Position numbers and translations under genes: made by a program. The notes under the pieces were generated by a model. The model had not been told where the DNA came from. It saw nothing but the letters and a program-made list of their open reading frames with translations, and made no database searches. Shown here one piece after another: positions 1-9,223 of a DNA stretch of 64,000 bases (position 1 is the first letter of the stretch; every line of letters starts with the position of its first letter). This DNA comes from Psychromonas ingrahamii 37. Its GTDB lineage: Bacteria > Pseudomonadota > Gammaproteobacteria > Enterobacterales > Psychromonadaceae. The stretch is from NCBI RefSeq assembly GCF_000015285.1, contig NC_008709.1:2232001-2296000 (forward strand), in the 5' to 3' direction.

Positions 1-1267
1 GGTCAATGTCAAAGTATCGCTCAAATTGCGCGGTTATATTTTGCGCGACATCAGCCACATCCTGTTCATTAAGCAACTCATCAATAATAATAACAAACTC
101 ATCACCACCAAAACGCGCAACCGTATCTTTTTCAGAAACACAGCTTTTAAGACGTTCTGCAATCTGTTGTAGAGCCATGTCTCCCGCATTATGCCCATGC
201 TGTTTATTAATTGCCTTAAAGCCATTAATATCCACTAACAGCACCGCCATCATCCGCTGATTAAAGCTTGCCCGGGCTATTACTTGTTCCAATCGGTTAA
301 ACAGCGCAATACGGTTAAATACCCCGGTCAGCGGATCATGTTTTGATAAAAACTGTATTTTGGGCTCAACTCTTGTACTTTGCTTTAAATCGATAAAGGA
401 ACTGATACGGCAGAGTGTCCCTTTTTCTTCGAGCTCAATAACATACATTTCTGACCAGCAATAATGATGTTCGCCATTTTTTGTGCGATATGACATATCT
501 CCCTGCCAGCTTTTATCTTTTTGTAATGCAGTCTCTATCTTCTCATATTGACTGCTTTCAAGTATGCTGACATGTGATTGCAGCAGCTCCTCTTTTGAAT
601 AACCGGTCGTATCGCAACTGGCCTTATTAGCCTCAACAATATAGCCATTTTCATCGCTGATAATAATGCATTCCAGCGTATGAGTGAATATATTGGCGGC
701 AAGTTTGAGTTTTTCATCGGCGCGTTTACGGTCGGTGATGTCAATTACCGCGGCAAGACAGTCTGTTTCGGTAATGCCGAGATTGGCTTCAATATTCAGC
801 CAACGCTTATGCTTGCCAATCTGTGCTAAGACCTCAAAGGATTGTATGCCATCACCCGCAAATGCTTTTGCCAGACAACGGTTGAATTTATCACGATCTT
901 GGGGTGTTAAGTAGTTTGAAAACTGTTTTCCTACCAAGTTAGCGCGTTCAATATCCAATAGGCTCGCCCCGCGTAAATTAACCTGATTGACAACGCCCTT
1001 CAGATTGAAAGAAAAATAGGCAATAGGTGCAAATTCAAATAACTCGGTATAGCGATAATATAATTTTTCGGTTATCCGTGCTTGCTTTAACTCCTCATTC
1101 TGCATTTCCAGCTCAATCTGATGAACCTGCAATTCGTGTATCATCTTTTTGGCTGCATAGTCGCTAGGAATAGTTTGTTTGATTTCTGTTTGTGTTTTCA
1201 GTTGTGCTTCCGCGCGCTGGCGTAACGTTTTGCTGGATAGCTTGGTTGACTTTGCAGGTGTCTTCAT
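1..1267 (-). CDS. PAS-PAS-GGDEF diguanylate cyclase (3' end outside window)
   Basis: Read by hand on the minus strand from ATG at 1267; about 422 residues are visible and the frame runs off the left edge. The N-terminus is basic and then coiled-coil (HELQVHQIELEMQNEELKQ). Two PAS-like sensor segments follow (about residues 70-180 and 190-300), then a GGDEF domain with DPLTGVFNR and the intact active-site motif RFGGDEF near residue 397. The I-site position reads SEKD rather than RxxD, so product inhibition by c-di-GMP at that site is probably absent. No transmembrane segment is seen, so it should be cytosolic. The start ATGA overlaps the stop of the CheB-CheR gene by 4 nt, indicating translational coupling. 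Whether an EAL domain follows cannot be seen. Confidence 0.88.
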   Translation of the reverse strand, partial: MKTPAKSTKLSSKTLRQRAEAQLKTQTEIKQTIPSDYAAKKMIHELQVHQIELEMQNEELKQARITEKLYYRYTELFEFAPIAYFSFNLKGVVNQVNLRGASLLDIERANLVGKQFSNYLTPQDRDKFNRCLAKAFAGDGIQSFEVLAQIGKHKRWLNIEANLGITETDCLAAVIDITDRKRADEKLKLAANIFTHTLECIIISDENGYIVEANKASCDTTGYSKEELLQSHVSILESSQYEKIETALQKDKSWQGDMSYRTKNGEHHYCWSEMYVIELEEKGTLCRISSFIDLKQSTRVEPKIQFLSKHDPLTGVFNRIALFNRLEQVIARASFNQRMMAVLLVDINGFKAINKQHGHNAGDMALQQIAERLKSCVSEKDTVARFGGDEFVIIIDELLNEQDVADVAQNITAQFERYFDID

Positions 1268-3792
1268 GGGTTGGACCTCGTCTTGCGTAATTCTGACTCA
1301 AGCAGTTTGGCTTCACTAATATTGGTGAAGGTTATCACCACACCGTCAATGACATTTTCTTGGGTACGATAAGGCATGATCCGGACTTTGAACCAGCGTT
1401 CATTGTTAGCCGCTATCTCTTTTTCTACGAAGGCCAGCGTTTTTAACACCTTCTTAGCATCTTTTTGCAGATCTTTATAATCCAGATCCGTGACAATGTC
1501 GAACAGTGGTCGGCCCTTATCACCTTCAATCAGCTTGAATACATGAGTGGCATGGTTGGTGAAGCGCCGTATATGCAGTCCGTTATCCAGAAAAATGGTA
1601 GCAATTTCTGTACTGTTAAGCAGGTTCTCCATGTCATTGTTGACCCATGACAAATCATCAACGTTGGATTGCAGTTCGGTGTTGACGGTTTGCAACTCTT
1701 CATTCATTGACTGCATCTCCTCTTTAGAGGTGGTCAATTCTTCATTGGTGGATTGCAACTCCTCATTCGTTGATTGCAACTCCTCATTGGCAGACTTTAG
1801 TTCCTCATGAGTGGATTGCATTTGTTCGCGGAGGGATTTTATTTCATCATGCGCCAGTTGTAGTTCGGCCTGACTTTCTTGCTCCGCTGCCCCCTGTTTT
1901 TTGCGTCGCCGCCTGGTCGGCGTCACAACTTCAGTAAACACCACCATTATTAAGCCAAGCAAATCTTTTGGCTTAATAATCGCTTGTACCGTCAAATTGA
2001 CACTGTGTGTATCTACTGTGATATTTTCAATCGTCACTGGCTCTACCTGCATCTGTGCTTTCTTGATAGCGAGCTCAAGCTGATGTTGTAGTTCTTCACG
2101 TGCCATTACGTGAATGTTCCAGTTGGCTTTGCCCGCAGCAGGCTCTAAATATTTTCCGGTACGACCATTGATGTAGATAATGTCGCCTGCCGCATTGACT
2201 AACACCGCTGCTGGCGAATAGTTTTGCAACAGAATTTGATCTGCCTGCGTTTGTAGATTGCTAATATTTTTGGTCATCTTACGGGTTCCCTCATGTTCAT
2301 TTTCTGCCAGGGGCATAATCGGAAATATCTTAGTAGGAAAGTCGACTTCCGTGTGCTGTCCAGGCCTGTCAATGCGCGTGTAAATCCGTGTGTTTTCTTT
2401 GATTTCTGAGAACAATGAGGTGGCATTACCAATCGTTTCGGAATTGCCCAGAATCAAAAGCCCATGAGAAGTTAATGTGTAGTGGAACAGTGGCAGTAAC
2501 TTTTTTTGTAATTCCGGTGCAAGATAAATCAGAAGATTACGACAGGTGAGAATATCTAATCGAGTGAAAGGGGGATCCATAATGATATTCTGTGGTGCGA
2601 AGATCACCATGTCACGAATGTTCTTGTTTATGCGGTAACCACTGCCATCTTTAATGAAATAACGATCCAATTGCTGTGCGGACATGTCAGCCTCAATGCC
2701 TGCCGGATAATAGCCTTTCCTTGCAATATTGATGGCATCCTGATTAAGATCGGTCGCAAAAATTTGTAATTTGAAATGCCCTTTGGGCTTAATTTCATCC
2801 AATACATCCATTACCGTCATTGCGAGAGAGTAAGCCTCCTCACCAGATGAGCAAGCGGTTACCCATGCCCGCAGTTCTTTACCTTCAGGATAATTAGCTA
2901 ATAGTGCTGGCAGTGAGGTTGACTTGAGCTGCGCCCAAACGTCTTTATCACGAAAGAAATTGGTTACCCCAATTAACAGCTCCTTGAATAACAGGTCTTG
3001 TTCTTGCGAATTATCACGTAGATAACGGGCATAGAGCGAGATGGTTTCAAGCTGATGCAGACCCATACGCCGTTTAATACGACGATCTATGGTATTTGTC
3101 TTGTACAGTGAGAAGTCGTTTCCACTGCGTTCACGCAGTATCATAATGATCTGCGCTAGTGCGCTTGTTGACTTGCGTTTCACTATCGGTTCAAGTTTGT
3201 TTGGAACACCCCGTCGGCTATGTTCGAGAAACGCTATAATCCGTTCCGGTAGTTCTTCAGCAGGGGCTGTGATGTCAGCTAGCCCGGCATTAATAGCACT
3301 TTGAGGCATTGAATCAAATTTAGCTGACTCAGGCGACTGTACCAGAGACAGTCCGGCATTTTCTTTGATGGCGCGTAAACCAAGCGTGCCATCGGATCCC
3401 ATGCCTGACAAAATAACACCCACAGCGCGTTCATGCTGATCAGCGGCCAAAGATTGAAAGAATGAATCAATGGGTAACCGGATCGTGTGCTTAACCACCG
3501 GTTCTAACAGAAATAATACCCCGTGAAGAACTGATAAATCTTTGTCAGGTGGGATCACATACACACAGTTGGGCTTTACCTTCATATTGTTGCAAGCTTG
3601 TTTTACTTTCATCGTCGTGTCGCGCTGCAACAGCTCAGGCATGATCCCTTTGTGAGTGGGGTCAAGGTGCTGGATAACAACAAATGCGATATTACAAGGC
3701 GTTAGCACATGAGAGAAAAATTCTTCCAATGCTTCAAAGCCGCCAGCAGAAGCCCCTATGCCGACAATAACGGGGGTATTAATCACTGCCAA
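1264..3792 (-). CDS. CheB-CheR-PAS fusion: methylesterase/methyltransferase signalling protein
   Basis: 842 residues. Residues 1-190 are a CheB methylesterase domain with the nucleophile in GIGASAGG (S15), H42 in QHLDPTHKG and D134 in GMGSDGTLG. Residues about 205-480 are CheR, with basic IDRRIKRRMG and the SAM-binding segment ACSSGEEAYSLAM. Residues about 490-600 are a PAS-like region. Residues about 635-705 are a strongly heptad-like coiled coil built on repeats of ELQSTNE. A C-terminal PAS domain ends in VVITFTNISEAK. Such fusions modify receptors or act as sensor hubs outside the core flagellar cluster; the target here is unknown. It is cytosolic and the first gene of an overlapping pair with the PAS-GGDEF gene, so receptor methylation-type sensing and c-di-GMP synthesis are probably linked. 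Confidence 0.93.
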   Translation of the reverse strand: MAVINTPVIVGIGASAGGFEALEEFFSHVLTPCNIAFVVIQHLDPTHKGIMPELLQRDTTMKVKQACNNMKVKPNCVYVIPPDKDLSVLHGVLFLLEPVVKHTIRLPIDSFFQSLAADQHERAVGVILSGMGSDGTLGLRAIKENAGLSLVQSPESAKFDSMPQSAINAGLADITAPAEELPERIIAFLEHSRRGVPNKLEPIVKRKSTSALAQIIMILRERSGNDFSLYKTNTIDRRIKRRMGLHQLETISLYARYLRDNSQEQDLLFKELLIGVTNFFRDKDVWAQLKSTSLPALLANYPEGKELRAWVTACSSGEEAYSLAMTVMDVLDEIKPKGHFKLQIFATDLNQDAINIARKGYYPAGIEADMSAQQLDRYFIKDGSGYRINKNIRDMVIFAPQNIIMDPPFTRLDILTCRNLLIYLAPELQKKLLPLFHYTLTSHGLLILGNSETIGNATSLFSEIKENTRIYTRIDRPGQHTEVDFPTKIFPIMPLAENEHEGTRKMTKNISNLQTQADQILLQNYSPAAVLVNAAGDIIYINGRTGKYLEPAAGKANWNIHVMAREELQHQLELAIKKAQMQVEPVTIENITVDTHSVNLTVQAIIKPKDLLGLIMVVFTEVVTPTRRRRKKQGAAEQESQAELQLAHDEIKSLREQMQSTHEELKSANEELQSTNEELQSTNEELTTSKEEMQSMNEELQTVNTELQSNVDDLSWVNNDMENLLNSTEIATIFLDNGLHIRRFTNHATHVFKLIEGDKGRPLFDIVTDLDYKDLQKDAKKVLKTLAFVEKEIAANNERWFKVRIMPYRTQENVIDGVVITFTNISEAKLLESELRKTRSNP

Positions 3793-4633
3793 TCTACAGC
3801 AATCCAGGGAGATTTAGACAATGCTTTGCTTTGTTTTTTCATAGGGTATATTGCTTAATAATTTATCAAATAATTGCAGAAAAGATTGTATCGTATTGAA
3901 CTGGTTCTGGACAACTTTTTATCAAATCCTTCGTTCTCCTGCTATGGTGTTAATCTGACTTTAGCTTATATTATAGAGCGTTACGCGCCATCTGAATGCG
4001 ATTGAAACCACAAAATAGTCATGTGATGACGCTGTTGATTGCTTTTTTATCTTTTAGCGAACAACAGCAACCTATTATGCTCGCTTTTCCCGTTTTCCCG
4101 TTTGCTAGCATCGTCGTTTCCAAGTGAATTTGGCCACTTTTTGTAAGGCACTATTTTTTTAAGGTATTGTTTTTTGTAATGTACTATTTTTTGTAATGTA
4201 CTACGGGGGCAAAAAGCGACTTAGCGCTTTTGCTTTATTAATCTGTTTATACTGCCCAATTTACGGTCGCTTTCTCCCAATAACGATCGTAAATGTATCG
4301 GTTCTCTCGAGCTGGCCTTCAAGCGGGCTAGGGAATAAATGGCTAACACATTTAGCTATTTTTGCTTGAAAAAACCACCAAATTGGGAAAGCGTTTTTAC
4401 GCTCAAAAAATCTTCATTAAAAACAAAATTATTAACCTACTATCTTAAAATTAATCTCTATTAATTGACTATTTATTTTAAGTATTTTGTATCGATTTAA
4501 TAATGAAACGCTCATATACATAAGAAAAAATAACTATTTACCATAAACAATATTTTGTAAATGCTTCTGCTGGTGAGGGTTATTTTGAAATTTTAACATA
4601 TAATAAAATGAACACCTGACTTCACCAAGGGGA
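3793..4633. other. Non-coding stretch before the toxin-antitoxin remnant
   Basis: AT-rich with no supportable gene on either strand. It must hold the minus-strand promoter for the CheB-CheR operon. Visible structures are an imperfect tandem repeat of about 17 bp built on TACTATTTTTTGTAATG (about 4164-4203), a GGGGGCAAAAAGCGACTTA motif at 4205-4223 that recurs at 7017, and small inverted repeats such as AGCGTTTTTACGCT. Confidence 0.5.
4164..4223 (+). repeat. Short tandem repeat plus left copy of a GGGGGCAAAAGCGACTTA direct repeat
   Basis: Two to three copies of a TACTATTTTTTGTAATG-like unit end in CTACGGGGGC. The 4205-4223 motif GGGGGCAAAAAGCGACTTA is repeated with one A fewer at 7017-7034, on the far side of the GGDEF-EAL gene, and a shorter GGGGGGCAAG variant lies at about 7052. 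The pair brackets the toxin-antitoxin remnant and the GGDEF-EAL gene. Confidence 0.5.
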
Positions 4634-4989
4634 GTGCTGGCAACTTCAGTTAGACCGTCTGAGGATATAGAAAAACGATTGAGTTTTGTAGTGTCTAAAA
4701 CAGTTAGCACTAACGCATTTTATATTAGAGAAATGATTGAATCTGCGCCTAATAAGATTGAAGACTTTTACCTTGCAGAGCAAATCGTTATTGATGTCGC
4801 TCAAGGGAATAGAAAATCGATAACTCGAATGAACAGCAGTAGCTACTTGACTTGGAAGGTTTAAGTCTCAGCAGTGCTATTCGAATTTCAATGCATTTTA
4901 GAAAAACAGAAGAGATCGAAAGTCCAATAGAATTAGGAAAGTCATTAAAATACTTTTACTGGTATGAGAGTTGGTGTAGAGGGTGTGAA
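4634..4989 (+). pseudogene. Decayed relBE-type toxin-antitoxin module
   Basis: A GTG-started frame at 4634-4864 (76 residues) has the layout of ribbon-helix-helix antitoxins that accompany RelE toxins: MLATSVRPSEDIEKRL, then FYIREMIE, then EDFYLAEQ and a short GNRKSIT segment. The expected C-terminal acidic tail is lost in this frame; a shifted frame around 4831-4860 reads EQQ-stop-LLDLEGL. Downstream, about 4868-4980, another frame gives ESPIELGKSLKY followed by WYESW, reminiscent of the RelE core NPRxxGKxLxG...WRYRVGDYR but too short and out of register. I infer an inactivated module: antitoxin 5' part recognisable, toxin only a scar. No transposase is next to it. The antitoxin part is fairly sure, the toxin scar is tentative. 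Confidence 0.55.
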
Positions 4990-5055
4990 TTTTTAAATAT
5001 CCTGTTCCTTTGAGGCTCTCCCAACACACTGTTTAAATGTAAGAGGGTTAAATAA

Positions 5056-6852
5056 ATGAGTAAGGACGTAGAATACGACAGTAAACTTAATGATAGAAAA
5101 CGCCATCAGGCAGACCTTACTCTTTCCAACAATGCGCTTGCCATTGCCAACAAGGATCTTGCCTTTCAAAATGAAGAGAAGGATAAACGGGCAGCAGAGC
5201 TTGCCATTGCCAACGAAGAAAAAAGTAAACGGGCAGCAGAGCTTGCCATTGCTAACAAAGAGCTTGCCTTTCAAAATAAAGAGAAGGATAAACGGGCAGC
5301 AGAGCTTGCCATTGCTAACAAAGAGCTTGCCTTTCAAAATAAAGAGAAGGATAAACGGGCAGCAGAGCTTGCCTTTCAAAATAAAGAGAAGGATAAACGG
5401 GCAGCAGAGCTTGCCATTGCTAACAAAGAGCTTGCCTTTCAAAATAAAGAGAAAGATAAACGGGCAGCAGAGCTGGCCATTGCCAACAAGGAGCTTGCCA
5501 TTGCCAACGAAGAGAAAGGCAAACTGACAGAAAAACTCAATGACCTCGCCTTCTATGACACGCTTACCGGCTTGCCCAACAGACGTATTTTGATAGACAG
5601 GCTACATCACGCGTTAGCTTCCAATGTGCGTGAAGGCTGTGATAGTGCGGTGATGTTTGTTGATTTGGATCATTTCAAGGATATCAACGATACCCTCGGC
5701 CATGGATTCGGTGATTTACTGCTGATCCAGATAGCGCAGCGTCTGGCGTCTTGCCTACGCAAAGGTGATACGGTGGCGCGTCTGGGAGGGGACGAGTTTG
5801 TGTTGATTCTGGAAAATCTGGACAAAAAAACCATTGAAGCCGCAGCAAAGGCGAATGCCATTGCCGATAAAATTTTGGCTGCGCTTAATAAGCCCTACCA
5901 GCTTGACATGCACAAATGCTACAGCACTGTCAGTATCGGAGCTGTCTTTTTTGACCATCAGGGTAATACGGCAGAAGATCTGCTGAAACAAGCCGACATT
6001 GCTATGTATCAGGCCAAACAAGCCGGCGGCAATCAGATCAGGTTCTTTAACCCGGAAATGCAGGAAATTATTAATGTGCGCATCACCCTCGAAAATGAAC
6101 TGCGCCTTGCCATTGAAAAATCGCAATTTCATTTGTATTACCAAATTCAGATGGACAGTGCCAACCGAGTATTGGGAGCCGAGGCATTGATCCGCTGGAT
6201 GCACCCTGAACGTGGACTAGTGTTACCTGCTACCTTTATTCCTTTAGCGGAAGAAACCGGCTTAATTCTACCTATTGGGAAATGGGTTATCGAGACGGCT
6301 TGTGCGCAGATAAAAGTATGGCAGAAAGAGCCCCTGACCCGCAACTTAACACTGTCAGTCAATGTGAGTGCCAAACAATTCCGGCAGAAGAATTTTGTGG
6401 AAAAAGTGCAGTCAGCTGTAGAGCGATATGCTGTTCCCGGAAATTTACTTAAGCTGGAATTGACCGAAAGCCTGTTGCAATACGATATCGAAGTCACCAT
6501 TGCCATGATGAAGGCATTAAATAAGATTGGTGTTCAGTTTTCCCTGGATGACTTCGGCACAGGTTATTCATCCTTACAATACCTTAAGCGGCTGCCCCTC
6601 GATCAGTTCAAGATAGACCAATCGTTCGTGCGTGATATTGCGACAGATAATAACGATAAAGCGATAGTAAAAGCGATTGTTGCTATGGCACAGATTCTGG
6701 ATATAGACGTTATTGCCGAGGGAGTGGAAACTGAAGAGCAACGACAATTACTCTTAGGCAAAGGATGCGTCTTTTTCCAAGGGTATTTATTCAGCAAACC
6801 AATACCAATTGATGAATTTGAGGCGTTAATTTGTCGTTTAACTGACACCTGA
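5056..6852 (+). CDS. GGDEF-EAL c-di-GMP turnover protein with repeat-built coiled coil
   Basis: 598 residues, cytosolic, with a start behind an AGAGGG ribosome site. Residues about 25-155 are a hydrophilic coiled coil made of near-identical 21-residue units (NKELAFQNKEKDKRAAELAI). The GGDEF domain (about 160-325) has DTLTGLPNRR, the I-site RKGD and intact ARLGGDEF. The EAL domain (about 335-590) has EALIRW, DDFGTGYSSL, QFKIDQSFV and AEGVET, so both the cyclase and the phosphodiesterase look catalytically complete. It would make and/or break c-di-GMP; the net direction cannot be told from sequence. No sensor domain is visible apart from the coiled coil, which may set dimerisation or partner binding. 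It stands alone and ends at a hairpin terminator. Confidence 0.93.
   Translation: MSKDVEYDSKLNDRKRHQADLTLSNNALAIANKDLAFQNEEKDKRAAELAIANEEKSKRAAELAIANKELAFQNKEKDKRAAELAIANKELAFQNKEKDKRAAELAFQNKEKDKRAAELAIANKELAFQNKEKDKRAAELAIANKELAIANEEKGKLTEKLNDLAFYDTLTGLPNRRILIDRLHHALASNVREGCDSAVMFVDLDHFKDINDTLGHGFGDLLLIQIAQRLASCLRKGDTVARLGGDEFVLILENLDKKTIEAAAKANAIADKILAALNKPYQLDMHKCYSTVSIGAVFFDHQGNTAEDLLKQADIAMYQAKQAGGNQIRFFNPEMQEIINVRITLENELRLAIEKSQFHLYYQIQMDSANRVLGAEALIRWMHPERGLVLPATFIPLAEETGLILPIGKWVIETACAQIKVWQKEPLTRNLTLSVNVSAKQFRQKNFVEKVQSAVERYAVPGNLLKLELTESLLQYDIEVTIAMMKALNKIGVQFSLDDFGTGYSSLQYLKRLPLDQFKIDQSFVRDIATDNNDKAIVKAIVAMAQILDIDVIAEGVETEEQRQLLLGKGCVFFQGYLFSKPIPIDEFEALICRLTDT
5140..5514 (+). repeat. 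In-frame 63-bp VNTR inside the GGDEF-EAL gene
   Basis: The 63-bp unit beginning GCTAACAAAGAGCTTGCC starts at 5251, 5314 and 5419; a shortened 42-bp unit sits between the last two, and diverged units flank the array. Copies are almost identical at DNA level, so expansion is recent. All units are multiples of 21 bp, which keeps the frame and the heptad register. Confidence 0.85.
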
Positions 6853-6977
6853 TTTTAAACAGTGACCGCCATGCGAAAGCGCAAATTTACAGAATTTATT
6901 GAGCATGTAGGACGTAACCTAATTACCCCCACTTGACAGAAAAGCTATCTGTAAGAAGTGTTTCTTAAACTTATCAG

Positions 6978-7006
6978 GGGTCGATTATAGAGACCCTTTT
7001 TTGTTT
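6978..7006 (+). terminator. Rho-independent terminator after the GGDEF-EAL gene
   Basis: GGGTC (6978-6982) pairs with GACCC (6992-6996) and is followed directly by a run of T. It lies about 125 nt after the stop codon. Confidence 0.6.
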
Positions 7007-7016
7007 TGTAAGTAAA

Positions 7017-7034
7017 GGGGGCAAAAGCGACTTA
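7017..7034 (+). repeat. Right copy of GGGGGCAAAAGCGACTTA direct repeat
   Basis: Matches 4205-4223 except for one A. It lies just after the terminator of the GGDEF-EAL gene, in a stretch (6853-7238) that otherwise holds no gene. Confidence 0.5.
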
Positions 7035-7185
7035 TCTTTTTAAGGTTAAAGGGGGGCAAGTGAGATGACTCTTTACTCGATTGTCGAACTGTCATTTAAT
7101 TTATCTGGTACGGTGGGAAGGTCAGTTGAATAGCTAAAAACAATTTTTTCTAATATTGCCTTGGTATAAAACGAGGGGATAAGCT

Positions 7186-7230
7186 AATAGCACAGAGCGG
7201 CACTGTATATAACGGTCGCTCTGTGCTATT
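7186..7230. terminator. 14-bp perfect inverted repeat between convergent genes
   Basis: AATAGCACAGAGCG (7186-7199) is the exact reverse complement of 7217-7230, with a 17-nt loop that can itself partly pair. It sits just beyond the stop of the minus-strand gene ending at 7239. There is no T run on either side, so a factor-independent terminator is not assured; mRNA 3'-end protection is an alternative. Confidence 0.45.
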
Positions 7231-7238
7231 TACTAACA

Positions 7239-7613
7239 TTAAAGACCCGATAAAGATTTCCAGGTTTTTTTACCGATTAAAGTCTCCCCTTGGTACAAAG
7301 CAATTAAATCGCCTTCCCGATGCCTTTTCGCTTTCAATACGACTCCGTCCCATACGTCAGTTTCAAGCCGGTCGCCAACCGCTATTTGCTGATGATATAA
7401 TTTTGAAATATCATCCTGCTCTGCCAGTGCCTCGGATTCTGTGGCAAAAAAGCACGGCAGATTTAGGCCTTCATGTTCGAACAGAGAGATACTGAATCCA
7501 TTATCAGTAGGCGTCGCATGGACAAAGAACTCACCTTTGCGAACTGCAATTTCCATATCAACCGATCCTTCATTCGCATCTAAAAGATGATTGAACATAA
7601 CTTGAATTTCCAT
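7239..7613 (-). CDS. Conserved-looking small protein of unknown function
   Basis: 124 residues, not recognised. The start at 7613 (MEIQVMFNHLLDANEG) is chosen because AAGGA lies 8 nt upstream; the frame opens earlier, at 7682, but without a ribosome site. The protein is acidic and soluble, has no signal peptide or membrane segment, and reads like alternating beta strands (FFVHATPTDNGFSISLFEHEG, VGDRLETDVWDGVVLKAKR) with a helical middle (TESEALAEQDDISKLYHQQ). It is a single gene flanked by non-coding DNA. A cytosolic function is all that can be suggested. Confidence 0.7.
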   Translation of the reverse strand: MEIQVMFNHLLDANEGSVDMEIAVRKGEFFVHATPTDNGFSISLFEHEGLNLPCFFATESEALAEQDDISKLYHQQIAVGDRLETDVWDGVVLKAKRHREGDLIALYQGETLIGKKTWKSLSGL

Positions 7614-7943
7614 TTTGTCATTCCTTTTATATTGATTTTTTACGTATATAAAAAGACCATTTCGTGCAATTAAACACTGCATGAAACGGGAGGTTGGATT
7701 TCAATTTAAACACTAGTTTATGACAGAAATATTAAATTACCGGGTATATTTTAAATTAGCATATCGTGAATTGCTTAAGCTTGCAGTTTATTTTTGATAA
7801 CATTTACGTATACAAAAAGACCCTCTAAAAAGTGTCATAGTCGCAAAACCAAGGGGAGTACCGGCAGAGATAGTCCCGAGAAAGACCGAGGTACTTGAGT
7901 AGGGCGATCACATAGAGCATCACCAGAACAAAAATGTTAAATA

Positions 7944-8966
7944 TCAGGCATCTTTAAACCAGTGTTGTGTGCTATTGGCAAAATAAACTAAAGACAGCAT
8001 GACCGGTACTTCGACCAGTACACCGACAACCGTTGCCAATGCTGCGCCGGAGTGCAAACCAAACAAAGAGATTGCCACTGCGACCGCCAGTTCAAAAAAG
8101 TTTGATGTGCCAATCAGCGCTGCCGGGGCGGCAATGTCATAGGGTAGCTTAATCGCTTTAGCGGCCGTATAAGCAATAGCAAAAATGCCATAGCTTTGAA
8201 TCGTTAAGGGAATGGCTATCAGTAAAATGGTTTGCGGCTGCATCAAAATCGTTTGCGCCTGAAAGCCGAACAGTAGAATGACGGTGCCTAATAAACCAAC
8301 TATCGACCAGGGTTTAGTTTTCGCAAGAAAGGTCGTGACTCCCTCTCTGCTGTGTTTGTGGTGAAGATAATGGCGCGTGCTGACCCCTGCGAGCAAAGGT
8401 AGCAGCACATAGAGGAGAACGGACAGTAACAAGGTTTCCCAAGGTACGGTAATATCGGTTACCCCTAACAGAAAAGCGCTGATTGGCGCAAAGGCGAAGA
8501 TCATAATAATGTCATTAACTGAAACCTGCACCAGAGTATAATTTGCATCACCTTTGGTGAGCTGACTCCAGACAAAGACCATGGCGGTGCAGGGAGCGAC
8601 GCCCAGCAGGATCATCCCTGCTATATACTGATTAGCATCCTGCGGATCAACCCAACCCGCAAAAAAAACTTTGAAAAATAACCATGCCAATACCGCCATA
8701 GTAAAAGGTTTGATAAACCAGTTAATGATAAGGGTAAGCACTAACCCTTTGGGTTTTTTGCCAACATCCTTTATTGAGCTGAAATCAATCTGCACCATCA
8801 TCGGATAGATCATCACCCAGATTAAAAGCGCAACGACTAAATTGACATGTGCCCATTCCAGCCTGGCAATCTGCAAAAATGCCCCCGGAACTAAACTGCC
8901 GAAAAACACACCAACAACGATACAAATACCAACCCAAAGAGATAAATAACGTTCAAAAATACCCAT
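7944..8966 (-). CDS. acr3: ACR3-family arsenite efflux transporter
   Basis: 340 residues with about ten hydrophobic segments, the size and fold of ACR3/BASS-superfamily carriers that export arsenite across the inner membrane. Family signatures are the N-terminal [24 protein letters not shown], the conserved cysteine in [13 protein letters not shown], and the [14 protein letters not shown] segment. The start ATG at 8966 has AAGGA 7 nt upstream. It is unusual in standing alone: no arsR-type repressor or arsC reductase is adjacent, so its regulation is unclear. An open minus-strand frame with a short hydrophobic peptide (starting MLYVIALLKYLGLSRDYL) follows at about 7823-7940 and may be a remnant of a neighbouring membrane gene. 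The transport family is firm, the arsenite substrate is inferred from the family. Confidence 0.9.
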   Translation of the reverse strand: MGIFERYLSLWVGICIVVGVFFGSLVPGAFLQIARLEWAHVNLVVALLIWVMIYPMMVQIDFSSIKDVGKKPKGLVLTLIINWFIKPFTMAVLAWLFFKVFFAGWVDPQDANQYIAGMILLGVAPCTAMVFVWSQLTKGDANYTLVQVSVNDIIMIFAFAPISAFLLGVTDITVPWETLLLSVLLYVLLPLLAGVSTRHYLHHKHSREGVTTFLAKTKPWSIVGLLGTVILLFGFQAQTILMQPQTILLIAIPLTIQSYGIFAIAYTAAKAIKLPYDIAAPAALIGTSNFFELAVAVAISLFGLHSGAALATVVGVLVEVPVMLSLVYFANSTQHWFKDA

Positions 8967-9183
8967 TTAAAAGTCCTTCTTTGTCTGAAATAGTCTGTTT
9001 TATTATAGGCTGTTTTTGGCAAAACTCGTTTTACCCAATCGCCCGAAGCCGGATTCATTTGGTAGAATACCCACAGCCTATGCAGATGGGCATTTTCTGT
9101 TAGTGGAAAACATAAAAAAGTTGCCGGAAGGCTGGTGGTTGAATTAATTCGCGGGTGAAAGGGTTGATATGATTAACGGCAAC

Positions 9184-9223
9184 AATGACTCACTTACTAC
9201 CATAAATGAGTCATTATTTTAAT
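9184..9223 (+). terminator. Plus-strand terminator-like hairpin
   Basis: AATGACTCA (9184-9192) pairs perfectly with TGAGTCATT (9207-9215), followed by a T-rich tract ending in TTTTTT. Both flanking genes are on the minus strand, so no known plus-strand transcript ends here. The rest of 8967-9278 holds the acr3 promoter region and no recognised gene. Confidence 0.5.

Noticed and set aside
4993-5442. Long minus-strand ORF with GKLCCPFILLFILK repeats
   Set aside because: It is the antisense of the 63-bp repeat array in the GGDEF-EAL gene; the repeated peptide is an artefact of that array.
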